Positions 21,511 through 30,168 of a stretch of DNA of 64,000 nt are shown here, piece after piece. Under the pieces are notes generated by a model. It made no database searches. It was given only the letters and a program-made list of their open reading frames with translations, and was not told where the DNA came from. The position numbers and the translations under genes are program-made. Source of the DNA: DASVHS01 sp035468985 (GTDB lineage: Bacteria; Acidobacteriota; Thermoanaerobaculia; Gp7-AA8); contig DATISF010000033.1 of NCBI GenBank assembly GCA_035468985.1, positions 48,663 to 112,662 of the forward strand. Direction: 5' to 3'. Each line of letters begins with the position of its first letter. The first letter of the stretch is position 1.

Positions 21511-22325
21511 TGGGCCGCCCACCCACGATCAGCCGCGAGCAGATCCTCCAGGCCTCTCGCGCCGTCTTCACGCAAAAGGGCTTCGCCTCGGCCACCCTGG
21601 CCGACATCGCCGGCGAGCTCGGCGTCACCGCCGCAGCCGTTCTTCGGCATTTCGACTCCAAACAGGCCCTCTTCAATGCCGCGATGCGAGGCAACGTCAC
21701 GCTGCCCGACTGCATCCTCGCTCTCGAAACCGTCGACCCCGCTTCCGATCCGCGCCTCGTGCTGCGGCGGCTGGCCGAGCAGTGGCTTCCGTTCGCCCGC
21801 ACGACGATCGTGCAGAACCTCGTGCTGAGCATGCACGAGCGCTCCAACCCGACTCTGGTCGTTCCGTTCGATCCGCGGCGCCAGGACAGTCCGCCCCGCC
21901 GTGGCCTGCGAATCGTCACGAACTACTTCAAACGCGCTCGCAAAGCCAGAGTCATCCGCGTGGAGGATCCGCGCGCCGCGGCGCTGCTGTTCATGGGCTC
22001 GCTGGTTTCCTACGTGTTCATCCATCACGTGCTGACCGTCGCCGAACGGCCGTATCCGCTCGACGCTTACATCGACGCGCTCATCGATCTCTGGAGCGAT
22101 GGCGCGATCGTTTCCAGGCAGGGAGGTATTCGTGGCCGCAAAAAAGCCTCGTCTCACGCGCATCGTTCCGATCGTGGTGATCGCGATCGGCGCGATCGCG
22201 CTGCTGCTGTACATGCGGCAGAAGAGGCTGCCCAGACCGCTGGTTCTGTCCGGGACGCTCGAAGCGAGGACGGTCAACGTCGGCTCACTCGTCGGCGGAC
22301 GCGTGTCCCGCGTCTTCGTCGATGA
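21510..22325 (+). CDS. TetR/AcrR family transcriptional regulator with unusually long overlap into hlyD-like gene
   Basis: The N-terminal 50 residues are a TetR HTH (SREQILQASRAVFTQKGFASATLADIAGELGVTAAAVLRHF, split here by motif order). The ligand-binding domain runs to about residue 207 (YPLDAYIDALIDLWSDG). The remaining 64 residues are Arg-rich low-complexity sequence read out of frame across the start of the HlyD-like gene, a 194-bp overlap. The real protein probably ended near residue 210, and the stop seems lost through a frameshift or read-through. With the following genes it resembles the E. coli cecR(ybiH)-ybhG-ybhF-ybhS layout and most likely represses this export operon. Confidence 0.85.
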   Translation: MGRPPTISREQILQASRAVFTQKGFASATLADIAGELGVTAAAVLRHFDSKQALFNAAMRGNVTLPDCILALETVDPASDPRLVLRRLAEQWLPFARTTIVQNLVLSMHERSNPTLVVPFDPRRQDSPPRRGLRIVTNYFKRARKARVIRVEDPRAAALLFMGSLVSYVFIHHVLTVAERPYPLDAYIDALIDLWSDGAIVSRQGGIRGRKKASSHAHRSDRGDRDRRDRAAAVHAAEEAAQTAGSVRDARSEDGQRRLTRRRTRVPRLRR

Positions 22326-23097
22326 AGGCTCGCCCGTCGTCCCCGGTCAGGTCCTGGTGACGCTCGAGACCGAGACGCTCGACCGGCAGATCGCGCAGCA
22401 GCAGGCGGCGATCGAGGCGGCACGCGCTGCCTACCAGAAAGCGCTGGCCGGCCCGCGCCAGGATGAGATCGACAAGGCCGCGGCGATCGCCGCAAACGCC
22501 GAGCGCGAGCGTCAGCGCGAGGAAGTGCTCTATCGCGATGGCATCGTCGCCCGTCAGCTCTACGACGACGCGGCAACAAAGGCCAGGACCGCGTCCGAGG
22601 ATCTCGACCTGCTGCGCAAGGGAACGCGAAAGGAAGACATCGAGGCCGCGCGCGCACAACTCGAACAGCAGCAACGCCAGCTCGGCGTGCTCCAGAAGCA
22701 ACACGCGGAGACTGATGTGAGATCGACGGTGTCGGGCGTCGTGCAGTCGTTCGGATTACGGCCCGGCGATCTCGTCGCTCCGAGCCAGAGTGTGGCCGAG
22801 ATCCTCGAGCAGGATCAGCTCTGGGTGCGCATCTACGTTCCCGAAACCATGCTCGGGCTCGTTCGCGTGAACCAGCCGGTCCGGGTGAGCGTGGACACGT
22901 ATCCGAATCAATGGTTCCCCGGTCACATCGCCACGATCAACGCGCAGGGCGAGTACACGCCGCGCAACGTGCAGACGCGCGCGCAACGCGCCGAACAGGT
23001 GTTCGGGGTGAAGGTTCTTGTCGATCCCAACCCGAAACTCCACGCCGGTATGGCGGCGGCGGTCGACCTCGGCGTGAAAGTGAAGGGGCAGGGATGA
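22132..23097 (+). CDS. HlyD-family periplasmic adaptor (membrane fusion protein, YbhG-like)
   Basis: A 321-residue adaptor with an N-terminal membrane anchor (IVPIVVIAIGAIALLLYM). The lipoyl-like half LVGGRVSRVFVDEGSPVVPGQ comes next, then a long coiled-coil hairpin (about residues 85-195, rich in Ala/Gln/Arg/Glu). The second lipoyl half and a barrel domain (SGVVQSFGLRPGDLVAPSQ) follow, ending at AGMAAAVDLGVKVKGQG. It would link the ABC transporter in the inner membrane to an outer-membrane channel. GTG at 22132 is chosen because GGGAGG lies 6 bp upstream. The stop overlaps the ATPase start (ATGA). Confidence 0.9.
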   Translation: MAAKKPRLTRIVPIVVIAIGAIALLLYMRQKRLPRPLVLSGTLEARTVNVGSLVGGRVSRVFVDEGSPVVPGQVLVTLETETLDRQIAQQQAAIEAARAAYQKALAGPRQDEIDKAAAIAANAERERQREEVLYRDGIVARQLYDDAATKARTASEDLDLLRKGTRKEDIEAARAQLEQQQRQLGVLQKQHAETDVRSTVSGVVQSFGLRPGDLVAPSQSVAEILEQDQLWVRIYVPETMLGLVRVNQPVRVSVDTYPNQWFPGHIATINAQGEYTPRNVQTRAQRAEQVFGVKVLVDPNPKLHAGMAAAVDLGVKVKGQG

Positions 23098-24083
23098 GCG
23101 CCGAGATCGGCATCGACGTCCAGGAAGTCTCGAAGGACTTCGGCCACGTCCGCGCGCTCGATCGCGTCACGCTGCAGGTTCCGCGCGGGGAGATCTACGG
23201 ACTCCTCGGGCCGAACGGATCCGGCAAATCCACGCTCATCCGCATCCTCTGCGGCTTGCTCGCCCCAACCGAGGGACATGCGACGGTCGACGGGTTCGAC
23301 GTCGAGCGCGAAGGGGAGCTCGTGCGCCAGCACATCGGCTACGTCTCGCAGGCGTTCTCGCTCTATCGCGATCTGACCGTCGACGAGAATCTCGACTTCT
23401 TCGGATCGATCTATCGCCTGAAATCCGCGGAGCGCAAGGAGCGGAAAGAGTGGGCGGTCAACCTGACGCACATCGGCCCGTATCGCGATCGTCTGGCCGG
23501 CGCGCTTTCTGGCGGATGGAAGCAGCGGCTCGCGCTGGCCGCATCGCTGATGCACCGGCCGCGCGTGTTGTTTCTCGACGAGCCGACGGCCGGCATCGAT
23601 CCCGTCGCCCGACGCGAGCTGTGGGATCTCCTGTTCGGCCTGGCGGGCGAAGGCGTGACCATGTTCGTCACGACGCACTACATGGACGAAGCGGAACGGT
23701 GCGGCACCGTTGCGTATCTCTATCTTTCGCGGCTGATCGTCAGTGGTCATCCCGAGGAGCTGAAGAAATTGCCCGAGGTGACACCGGAAGGAACGAGGCG
23801 CATTCAGGCGGAGTGCCGCGAAGGAGTGGCCGTCCTCATGACCTCGGCGCGCACGCTTCCGTACATCCGCGCGGCAACGATCTTCGGCACGTCGCTGCAT
23901 CTGCTGATCGACGCGAATGTCTCCAATGAAAAAGTCGAACACGATCTCGAGTTCTTCGGGATCAGCGACGTTACGGTCGCCGAGATCGCGCCGACACTCG
24001 AGGACGTCTTCGTCCAGCTGACCGAAACGCGGGGAAGAGAAGTCGAGGCGGCACGGGCCGAGATGGCGGGAGCTCGAGAATGA
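23094..24083 (+). CDS. ABC transporter ATP-binding protein (YbhF/DrrA-like)
   Basis: A 329-residue single nucleotide-binding domain plus C-terminal extension. Walker A is GPNGSGKST, the Q-loop VSQAFSLYRDL, the signature LSGGWKQR, Walker B VLFLDEPTAGIDP and the H-loop TTHYMDEAERC. The signature-flanking LSGGW and the DrrA-like C-terminal region (PTLEDVFVQLTE) fit export systems for drugs or other small molecules. It starts with ATG overlapping the hlyD-like stop and ends overlapping the permease ATG, so the three are translationally coupled. Confidence 0.92.
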   Translation: MSAEIGIDVQEVSKDFGHVRALDRVTLQVPRGEIYGLLGPNGSGKSTLIRILCGLLAPTEGHATVDGFDVEREGELVRQHIGYVSQAFSLYRDLTVDENLDFFGSIYRLKSAERKERKEWAVNLTHIGPYRDRLAGALSGGWKQRLALAASLMHRPRVLFLDEPTAGIDPVARRELWDLLFGLAGEGVTMFVTTHYMDEAERCGTVAYLYLSRLIVSGHPEELKKLPEVTPEGTRRIQAECREGVAVLMTSARTLPYIRAATIFGTSLHLLIDANVSNEKVEHDLEFFGISDVTVAEIAPTLEDVFVQLTETRGREVEAARAEMAGARE

Positions 24084-25183
24084 ACGGATTCTGGGCAGTC
24101 TTTCGCAAGGAGCTGACGCAGATGGTGCGCGATCGCACCACGCTGCTCTTTTCCATCATGGTCCCGACCATCGAGCTGATCCTGTTCGGCGTCATCGACA
24201 TGAACGCGAAGAACATACCGACGGTCATCTTCGATCAGAGCCGGACGCAGGAAAGCCGCCGGCTTCAGGAGCAGTTGCAGGCCACCTCCTTCCTGCGCAT
24301 CGTCGGCGATGCCCGGTCGCGGGCCGAGTTGCAGCGATCGATCGTGGCCGGACACGCGCAGGTGGCGATCGAGATTCCGCCGGACTACGCGCGCAATCTC
24401 GCCACCGGCCGGCAGGCGGACGTGCTGGTTCTCATCGACGGTTCGGACTCCAGCGTCGCCAACCAGGCGCTCGCCGCGGCCAACGGCGTCGTACTCCAGG
24501 AAGCGGTCCAGCGCCTCATGGAGAGAAGCGGACAGCGGCCGATGATCGAGGCCCATCCGATCATGATGTTCAATCCCGACATGCGCAGTGCGAACCTGCT
24601 CATCCCGGGACTGATCGCCATTCTGCTGACGTTCTCGGCGACGATCCTCTCGGCGTTCGCCATCGTGAAAGAGCGGGAGCGCGGAACACTCGAACAGCTG
24701 ATGGTCACGCCCGTCTCACCGCTTGCCGTCGTCCTCGGCAAGATCCTTCCGTACCTCGGCGTCGCGTACGTGTCGCTGATGATCGTGCTGGTGCTGATGG
24801 TGGCGTTGTTCAGGGTGCCGATCAACGGGAGTCTCCTGCTTCTGTTGGCGCTCTCGTCGGTCTACCTGATGGCGCTGCTGTCATTCGGTCTGCTGATCTC
24901 GTCGCGGGCGAAGACGCAGATGGAGGCGATGCAGATGGCCATGGGCGTCATGCTGCCGTCGGTGCTGCTCTCCGGCTACATCCTTCCCCTTTCGTCGCTG
25001 CCGCTGCCGCTGCGTGTGATCTCCTCGGTCATTCCGGCAACGCACTTCATCAAGATCGCGCGTGGGATCGTGATTCGCGGTGCCACATTCGGCGATCTGT
25101 GGGAGCCGGTCCTATCGCTGCTCGCGATTTCTACCGTGCTGATCCTGGCGAGCGCGCGGGCGTTTCAGAAGACGGTGACGTAA
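24080..25183 (+). CDS. ABC-2 type transporter permease (YbhS-like)
   Basis: A 367-residue ABC-2 permease. One N-terminal membrane helix (TLLFSIMVPTIELILFGVIDM) precedes a large external domain (about 45-170, FDQSRTQESRRLQEQL to MMFNPDMRSANLLIPG). Five further helices follow, with KERERGTLEQLMVTPVSP between them. Only one permease follows the ATPase, whereas the E. coli ybhGFSR set has two, so this one may form a homodimer. The 3' end overlaps the convergent peptidase gene by 53 bp. Confidence 0.9.
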   Translation: MNGFWAVFRKELTQMVRDRTTLLFSIMVPTIELILFGVIDMNAKNIPTVIFDQSRTQESRRLQEQLQATSFLRIVGDARSRAELQRSIVAGHAQVAIEIPPDYARNLATGRQADVLVLIDGSDSSVANQALAAANGVVLQEAVQRLMERSGQRPMIEAHPIMMFNPDMRSANLLIPGLIAILLTFSATILSAFAIVKERERGTLEQLMVTPVSPLAVVLGKILPYLGVAYVSLMIVLVLMVALFRVPINGSLLLLLALSSVYLMALLSFGLLISSRAKTQMEAMQMAMGVMLPSVLLSGYILPLSSLPLPLRVISSVIPATHFIKIARGIVIRGATFGDLWEPVLSLLAISTVLILASARAFQKTVT

Positions 25184-26162
25184 AAGCATTCACCAGCCGC
25201 TCGTCCCATGCCGGGAGCGACTCGCCCGTGCGCTGCTTCCAGAGCCCGGCCGCCTTGTTGTAGGTGCCGAGGAGCGTGCGCGGATCGCAGAACGCGTTGA
25301 TGAGCGCTTCGCGGCCCAGAGTCTTCTCGATCACGACGCACATCTTCCAGCCGACGGTGTACCACGGCCCGACCATGCCGAGGAATTGGAAGCCACGATC
25401 CCTCACCGCATCGCCGCTCAGCCGGCCGTCGAGGACGTCGAGAAGAAACGTCTCGACATCGTGAAAGTTCTTGTCGAGATCGCGTGATCCTTCCACAAAC
25501 GCCTTTTGGACCTCGGGCTGCATTGCGTGCTCGGGGTCGTGATCGCCGCCGGCTGCCAGCGTCGCGTATCCCTCACCAAACGCCGTGAGCCAGTTCTCCA
25601 GCGCATGAAGATTTGGCGGCAGCTTCTCGATGGCTGTGCTGATTGCGGGCGCCGGACAGGCGCTGTCATAGCCGATGTGGTGCAGCTCGTGCGTCACGAT
25701 CGTCTCGAAGCGTTCGCGCGGCTGATCCTCGACTGTCATGAAGATCGCGTTGCCTTCGAACACGAAGTTGTTCCTGGCCGGCTTGATCACGGGGTACACC
25801 GTGGCGCTGATTTTCGCGTCAGGCGGAAGGTAGGCGAGGGCCTGCCGGCCCGCCGCGCCGAGGTCCACATGCGACCAGTCGTCGACAACGTGGTGAAGCT
25901 CGGCGCGGCGCGCGAGGAGCTCCTCCGACATGACGAACTTCTGGAAGTCGTCATTCTCGAACTTTCGCTTCATGGCATGTTCACGTTTCTGAAGGCGAAT
26001 GTAGCCCTCGGTCGCGAACAGGGCCTGCCAATCCGATTCGGCGAGCGGTTTGTGAGCGGCGCGTTGGTCGAGAATTTCGACGACCGCCTTGGCCTCGTCG
26101 GGCTGAATGCGGAGTTGAACGTTGGTGGGAAGAGCGGCGAACAGAATCCAAGCTAGCAGCAT
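25131..26162 (-). CDS. Putative secreted zinc metalloprotease (HELHH gluzincin-like)
   Basis: A 343-residue protein with a signal-like N-terminus (MLLAWILFAALPT) and a HExxH motif, H158-E-L-H-H162 within THELHHIGYD. FGEGYATLA follows about 35 residues on, where Glu197 could be the third zinc ligand. The arrangement resembles DUF5700-type putative Zn-dependent peptidases; activity is inferred. It is convergent with, and overlaps by 53 bp, the ABC permease gene. Its last residues (TSPSSETPARSPGSAR) are antisense to the permease 3' end. Confidence 0.7.
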   Translation of the reverse strand: MLLAWILFAALPTNVQLRIQPDEAKAVVEILDQRAAHKPLAESDWQALFATEGYIRLQKREHAMKRKFENDDFQKFVMSEELLARRAELHHVVDDWSHVDLGAAGRQALAYLPPDAKISATVYPVIKPARNNFVFEGNAIFMTVEDQPRERFETIVTHELHHIGYDSACPAPAISTAIEKLPPNLHALENWLTAFGEGYATLAAGGDHDPEHAMQPEVQKAFVEGSRDLDKNFHDVETFLLDVLDGRLSGDAVRDRGFQFLGMVGPWYTVGWKMCVVIEKTLGREALINAFCDPRTLLGTYNKAAGLWKQRTGESLPAWDERLVNAFTSPSSETPARSPGSAR

Positions 26163-26196
26163 CCCCTGTTATACGGCGCGGCGACGAATTAGTTAG

Positions 26197-27588
26197 CTAC
26201 AGCACGTACCGGGAGAGGTCTTCGTCTTTCACGATGTCGGCGAGCACGCGCTGCACGTAATTGGCGTCGATGGTCAGCTCGACGCCGTTCATTTCGCTGG
26301 CCTCGAACGAAACCTCGTCCAGGAGCCGCTCGAGGATCGTGTGCAGGCGCCGCGCGCCGATGTTCTCCGTCTTCTCGTTGACCAATGCGGCGTAGCGCGA
26401 GATTTCCTCCAGAGCGTCGTCGCTGAAGTGAAGCTTCACGCCCTCGGTGTCGAGGAGCGCGATGTACTGCATCGTCAACGCGTTCTTCGGCTCGCGCAGA
26501 ATCCGCACGAAGTCTCCCTCTGTGAGCGACTCGAGCTCGACGCGGATCGGAAAGCGGCCCTGCAGCTCGGGAATGAGATCCGACGGTTTGGAAACGTGGA
26601 ACGCGCCGGCGGCGATGAACAGGATGTGATCCGTGCGCACCATCCCGTACTTCGTGTTCACCGTCGTCCCCTCGACGATCGGCAGGAGGTCGCGCTGCAC
26701 GCCTTCCCGCGAAACGTCCGGCCCGTGCGAGGCCTGCTGCCGGCCGGCGATCTTGTCGATCTCGTCGAGGAAGACGATGCCGCTCTGCTCCACTCGGTCG
26801 ATGGCCTCCCGGGCCACGTTCTGCTGATCGACGAGCTTTTCCGCCTCCTCGGCGATCAGAAGGTCGCGTGCGTCGCGGATGCGCATCTTCTTCCGCTTCG
26901 AGCGTCCGCCGAACAGACCGGGCAGCATGTCCTTGACGTTGACGCCCATTTCCTCAACGCCTTGCGGCGTGAAAATCTCGAACGACGGGAAGCCTTGTTC
27001 CTTGACCTCGACTTCAATTTCGCGATCTTCGAGCCGGCCCTCATCGAGCCAGGCCGCCATCTTCGCGCGGGTGTCCCCGCTTTCCTCGGGTCCCGCCGGA
27101 GCGACGAACGCCGGACGAGCCGGAACGCGGTGCGAGTCGGGGAGAAGCGAGTCGAGAATCCGCTCGCGGGCATTGTGCTCTGCTGCGCCGCGCACGTTCC
27201 GGCTCTTCTCTTCCTTCACGAGCTTCACGCCGAGCTCGGTGAGGTCGCGGACGATCGATTCGACGTCCCGCCCGACGTAACCGACTTCGGTGAACTTCGA
27301 TGCTTCGATCTTCAGAAACGGCGAGCGGGTGAGGCGAGCCAGTCGGCGGGCGATCTCGGTCTTTCCGACGCCGGTCGGGCCGATCATGATGATGTTCTTC
27401 GGCGCGATCTCTTCGCGCAGCTCCGGCGGAAGCTGCTGCCGCCGCCAGCGATTTCGCAACGCGATCGCCACGGCGCGCTTGGCGTTTTTTTGTCCGACGA
27501 TGTACTTGTCGAGCTCGCGGACGATCTCGCGCGGGGTGAGACGTTCTCCCGTGAGCTCTTCGACCTGACCGGCAACCTGCATGACCAT
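26197..27588 (-). CDS. hslU: ATP-dependent protease ATPase subunit HslU
   Basis: HslU is the AAA+ unfoldase ring that feeds substrates to HslV. The 463-residue protein begins LTPREIVRELDKYIVGQKNAKRAVAIALRNRW (a family signature, cited by its parts). It has Walker A GPTGVGKTE at residues 70-78, an inserted I-domain (about 130-245, including FTPQGVEEMGVNVKDML), Walker B GIVFLDEIDKIAG, and ends DEDLSRYVL. The hydrophobic C-terminal tail of HslU docks into HslV and is intact. It starts 2 bp after the hslV stop. Confidence 0.96.
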   Translation of the reverse strand: MVMQVAGQVEELTGERLTPREIVRELDKYIVGQKNAKRAVAIALRNRWRRQQLPPELREEIAPKNIIMIGPTGVGKTEIARRLARLTRSPFLKIEASKFTEVGYVGRDVESIVRDLTELGVKLVKEEKSRNVRGAAEHNARERILDSLLPDSHRVPARPAFVAPAGPEESGDTRAKMAAWLDEGRLEDREIEVEVKEQGFPSFEIFTPQGVEEMGVNVKDMLPGLFGGRSKRKKMRIRDARDLLIAEEAEKLVDQQNVAREAIDRVEQSGIVFLDEIDKIAGRQQASHGPDVSREGVQRDLLPIVEGTTVNTKYGMVRTDHILFIAAGAFHVSKPSDLIPELQGRFPIRVELESLTEGDFVRILREPKNALTMQYIALLDTEGVKLHFSDDALEEISRYAALVNEKTENIGARRLHTILERLLDEVSFEASEMNGVELTIDANYVQRVLADIVKDEDLSRYVL

Positions 27589-27590
27589 GG

Positions 27591-28130
27591 CTAGAGTGTT
27601 TCGACCGTGATGTTGTCGTTCGTGTAGATGCAGATCGTGCTGGCGATCCGCAGCGACTCCTCGGCGATCTGCTTCGCGGTCATGTTCGTGTGCTTCAGCA
27701 GAGCTCGTGCCGCTGCGAGCGCGTACGGCCCGCCGGACCCGATGCCGAGGATGCCGTCGTCCGGCTGGATGAGGTCGCCGGTGCCGGAGAGAAGATAGGC
27801 CTTCTCGTTGTTGGCGACGATCAGGAACGCCTGCAGTTGCCGGAGATACTTGTCGAGACGCCAGTCCTTGGCCAGCTCGACGACCGATCGCTCCATGTTG
27901 CCGCGATACTCCTCGAGCTTGCCTTCGAACCGTGAGAAGAGGGCGAACGCGTCGGCGGCCGATCCTGCGAACCCCGCCAAAATCTTGTCGTTGTAGAGCT
28001 TGCGCACTTTGGCCGCGCCGTGCTTCATGACGGTATTGCCGATCGTCACCTGCCCGTCACCGGCCATGGCCGTTTCCCCGTCGCGGCGCACGCAGAGGAC
28101 CGTCGTCGCGCGGATGACCAGATCATCCAT
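27591..28130 (-). CDS. hslV: ATP-dependent protease proteolytic subunit HslV
   Basis: HslV is the proteasome-like threonine peptidase. The 179-residue protein aligns to the family from TTVLCVRRDG, so the nucleophile is Thr9, preceded by an eight-residue propeptide MDDLVIRA that must be removed. E. coli HslV only loses Met. GDGQVTIGNTVMKHGAAKVR, GFAGSAADAFAL and GSGGPYALAAARALL are standard motifs. It precedes hslU by 2 bp and follows the pseudouridine synthase gene by 14 bp, all leftward and probably co-transcribed. Confidence 0.96.
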   Translation of the reverse strand: MDDLVIRATTVLCVRRDGETAMAGDGQVTIGNTVMKHGAAKVRKLYNDKILAGFAGSAADAFALFSRFEGKLEEYRGNMERSVVELAKDWRLDKYLRQLQAFLIVANNEKAYLLSGTGDLIQPDDGILGIGSGGPYALAAARALLKHTNMTAKQIAEESLRIASTICIYTNDNITVETL

Positions 28131-28144
28131 GGCGGCGCATCGTA

Positions 28145-28852
28145 TCAGAGGAAATCAGGCGGGATCGGAGCCTCGATCGTGCCGAGCTCGGCGTGCTCGA
28201 GCTTCCAGGCGTGAAGCATCAGCCGCGCAGTGCTGACCGTCGATCCGTAGCGGCGATCGCCGGCGACCGGATGCCCGATCGAGCTGAGGTGCCGCCGGAT
28301 CTGGTGCGTGCGTCCGGTCTCGATCTGGACCTCGACGAGACCGCCTCCGCGCGGCGTGACGATTGTGACCGCTTCTTTGCCGTCGATCGGTGTGTCGATG
28401 ACCGCTCTCTCAGCGATCGGCGGATCGACCCGCGCAATGTACGTCTTCCTCATCTCACGTGACGCGAACAACTTCGAGAGGCGTGCCGCCGCTTGCGGGC
28501 TCCTCGCGAACACGACCACGCCGCTGGTCGGCGTGTCCAGCCGATGCACGAGCCAGATGCGCTTGTACTCGGCGCGAAGAATGTCTTCCAGGGAAAGTTC
28601 CTTGCGCTCGCGCGGCGGTTGCGTCGGCAGACCTGCCGGCTTGTCGACGGCAAGCCAGTCGGCGTGCAGCGCAAGGATCGGAATATGCGGCCGCTCGCCG
28701 ACGATCGCGATCTCGTCCTTCTCGCCGACCTCGCGCGAGGCGATGGAGACGCGTCGGTGATTGACAAGAATGCTGCCTGAGGCGAGAAGCTCACGCGCCT
28801 TGCGGCGGGAGATGCCGGGAAAGCGTGCGGCGATGGCCTGGTCGAGACGCAT
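28145..28852 (-). CDS. RluA/RluD-family pseudouridine synthase
   Basis: The 235-residue enzyme has an N-terminal S4 RNA-binding domain (MRLDQAIAARFPGISRRKARELLASGSILVNHR). The catalytic domain carries VDKPAGLPT and the active-site HRLDTPTSGVVVFA, where the Asp is catalytic, and GRTHQIRRHLSSIGHPVAGDRRYG near the end. It converts uridines to pseudouridine in rRNA or tRNA; the target site is unknown. The open frame extends 13 codons further upstream, but those are antisense to family A copy A5, so ATG at 28852 is chosen. Confidence 0.9.
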   Translation of the reverse strand: MRLDQAIAARFPGISRRKARELLASGSILVNHRRVSIASREVGEKDEIAIVGERPHIPILALHADWLAVDKPAGLPTQPPRERKELSLEDILRAEYKRIWLVHRLDTPTSGVVVFARSPQAAARLSKLFASREMRKTYIARVDPPIAERAVIDTPIDGKEAVTIVTPRGGGLVEVQIETGRTHQIRRHLSSIGHPVAGDRRYGSTVSTARLMLHAWKLEHAELGTIEAPIPPDFL

Positions 28853-28858
28853 GTCCAC

Positions 28859-28932
28859 GTCATCCTGAGCGAAGCGAAGGATCTCCAGCAAGCCGCGGGA
28901 GATCCTTCGCTGTCTTGCCGGCTCAGGATGAC
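28859..28932. repeat. Family A palindromic element, short copy A5
   Basis: A 74-bp core copy: GTCATCCTGAGCGAAGCGAA, a short centre, then a complementary arm ending GGCTCAGGATGAC. It lacks the AGGGAA ends of longer copies. It lies between the recA stop and the pseudouridine synthase start. With both genes leftward, a transcript would carry it as a hairpin. Confidence 0.8.
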
Positions 28933-28945
28933 GCGTCTGCGCGTG

Positions 28946-30001
28946 TCACCTGCTTGCCTTCTTCGGCTGCGGCTCTCCGCCTTCGATCACTGTCAGCTCG
29001 ACGCCGCCGATGCCGAGGGCTTTGCGGACCTTGCCTTCGATTTCCGCCATGAGGTCGGGGTTGTCGGCGAGGAACTGCTTCGCGTTCTCGCGACCCTGGC
29101 CGATGCGCACCGCGCCATACGAGAACCACGAGCCTGACTTCTCGATGATCTTGTTCTCGATGCCGATGTCGATCAGCTCGCCGGTCTTGGAGATGCCCTC
29201 GCCGTAACCTACGTCGAATTCCGCCTGGCGGAACGGCGCGGCCACTTTGTTCTTGACGACCTTGACCTTCACGCGGGAGCCAATGACCTCCTCGCCTTCC
29301 TTGATCTGGTTCGTGCGGCGGATGTCGAGACGCACCGACGAGTAGAACTTGAGGGCCCGGCCGCCGGTGGTCGTCTCGGGATTGCCGAACATCACGCCAA
29401 TTTTTTCACGTATTTGATTGATGAAAATAAGGCATGTTTTTGACTTCGAAACGATGCCGGTCAGTTTCCGCAGCGCCTGCGACATCAGGCGTGCCTGAAG
29501 GCCGACGTGGCTGTCGCCCATCTCACCTTCCAGTTCCGCGCGGGGGACGAGAGCGGCAACCGAGTCGATGACGATGATGTCGATCGCGCCGGAGCGCACG
29601 AGCACTTCGGCGATCTCCAGGGCCTGTTCGCCGCTGTCGGGCTGCGAGACCAGGAGGTTGTCGACGTCGACGCCGAGCTTCTTCGCGTACTCGGCGTCGA
29701 GCGCGTGCTCGGCGTCGATGAATGCGGCCAACCCGCCGACTTTTTGCGCTTCGGCGATCACGTGCAGCGAGAGAGTCGTTTTGCCCGACGATTCCGGTCC
29801 GAAGATCTCGATGATGCGGCCGCGCGGAAGTCCGCCGACGCCGAGCGCAGCGTCCACGCCGATCGATCCGCTGGAAATGCTGCTGACCGGCGCGAACTCC
29901 TTCGCGCCGAGGCGCATGATCGAGCCTTTGCCGAACTGGCGCTCGATCTGCGAAAGCGCGCTCTCCGCCGCTTTCAGTTTGTCCGTTGATACCGTGACCA
30001 T
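28946..30001 (-). CDS. recA: Recombinase RecA
   Basis: RecA forms filaments on single-stranded DNA for strand exchange and SOS induction. The 351-residue protein contains Walker A GPESSGKTTL (68-77), DAEHALDAEYAKKLGVD, loop L1 region VPRAELEGEMGDSHVGLQAR and L2 region TTTGGRALKFYSSVR. The C-terminal tail GEPQPKKASR is short and basic rather than strongly acidic. GATAGGAGCAGG lies upstream as ribosome site. I looked for a LexA box in the 167 bp before the divergent gene and found no clear one. Confidence 0.97.
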   Translation of the reverse strand: MVTVSTDKLKAAESALSQIERQFGKGSIMRLGAKEFAPVSSISSGSIGVDAALGVGGLPRGRIIEIFGPESSGKTTLSLHVIAEAQKVGGLAAFIDAEHALDAEYAKKLGVDVDNLLVSQPDSGEQALEIAEVLVRSGAIDIIVIDSVAALVPRAELEGEMGDSHVGLQARLMSQALRKLTGIVSKSKTCLIFINQIREKIGVMFGNPETTTGGRALKFYSSVRLDIRRTNQIKEGEEVIGSRVKVKVVKNKVAAPFRQAEFDVGYGEGISKTGELIDIGIENKIIEKSGSWFSYGAVRIGQGRENAKQFLADNPDLMAEIEGKVRKALGIGGVELTVIEGGEPQPKKASR

Positions 30002-30168
30002 GTGCCTGCTCCTATCTCAAGTCGTGCTGAGAGAAATGCCGTCTGCGGAGGATGTCGTCGGCGAGAGTGGGATCGAGTCGACCGGCATTCGTGTGGTGGA
30101 TCGAGTGTACGAGGCGGATTTTCCGCGGTCAAGAAACTCTACCTGTTGTAGCCTCCCGTTGCATTCCG

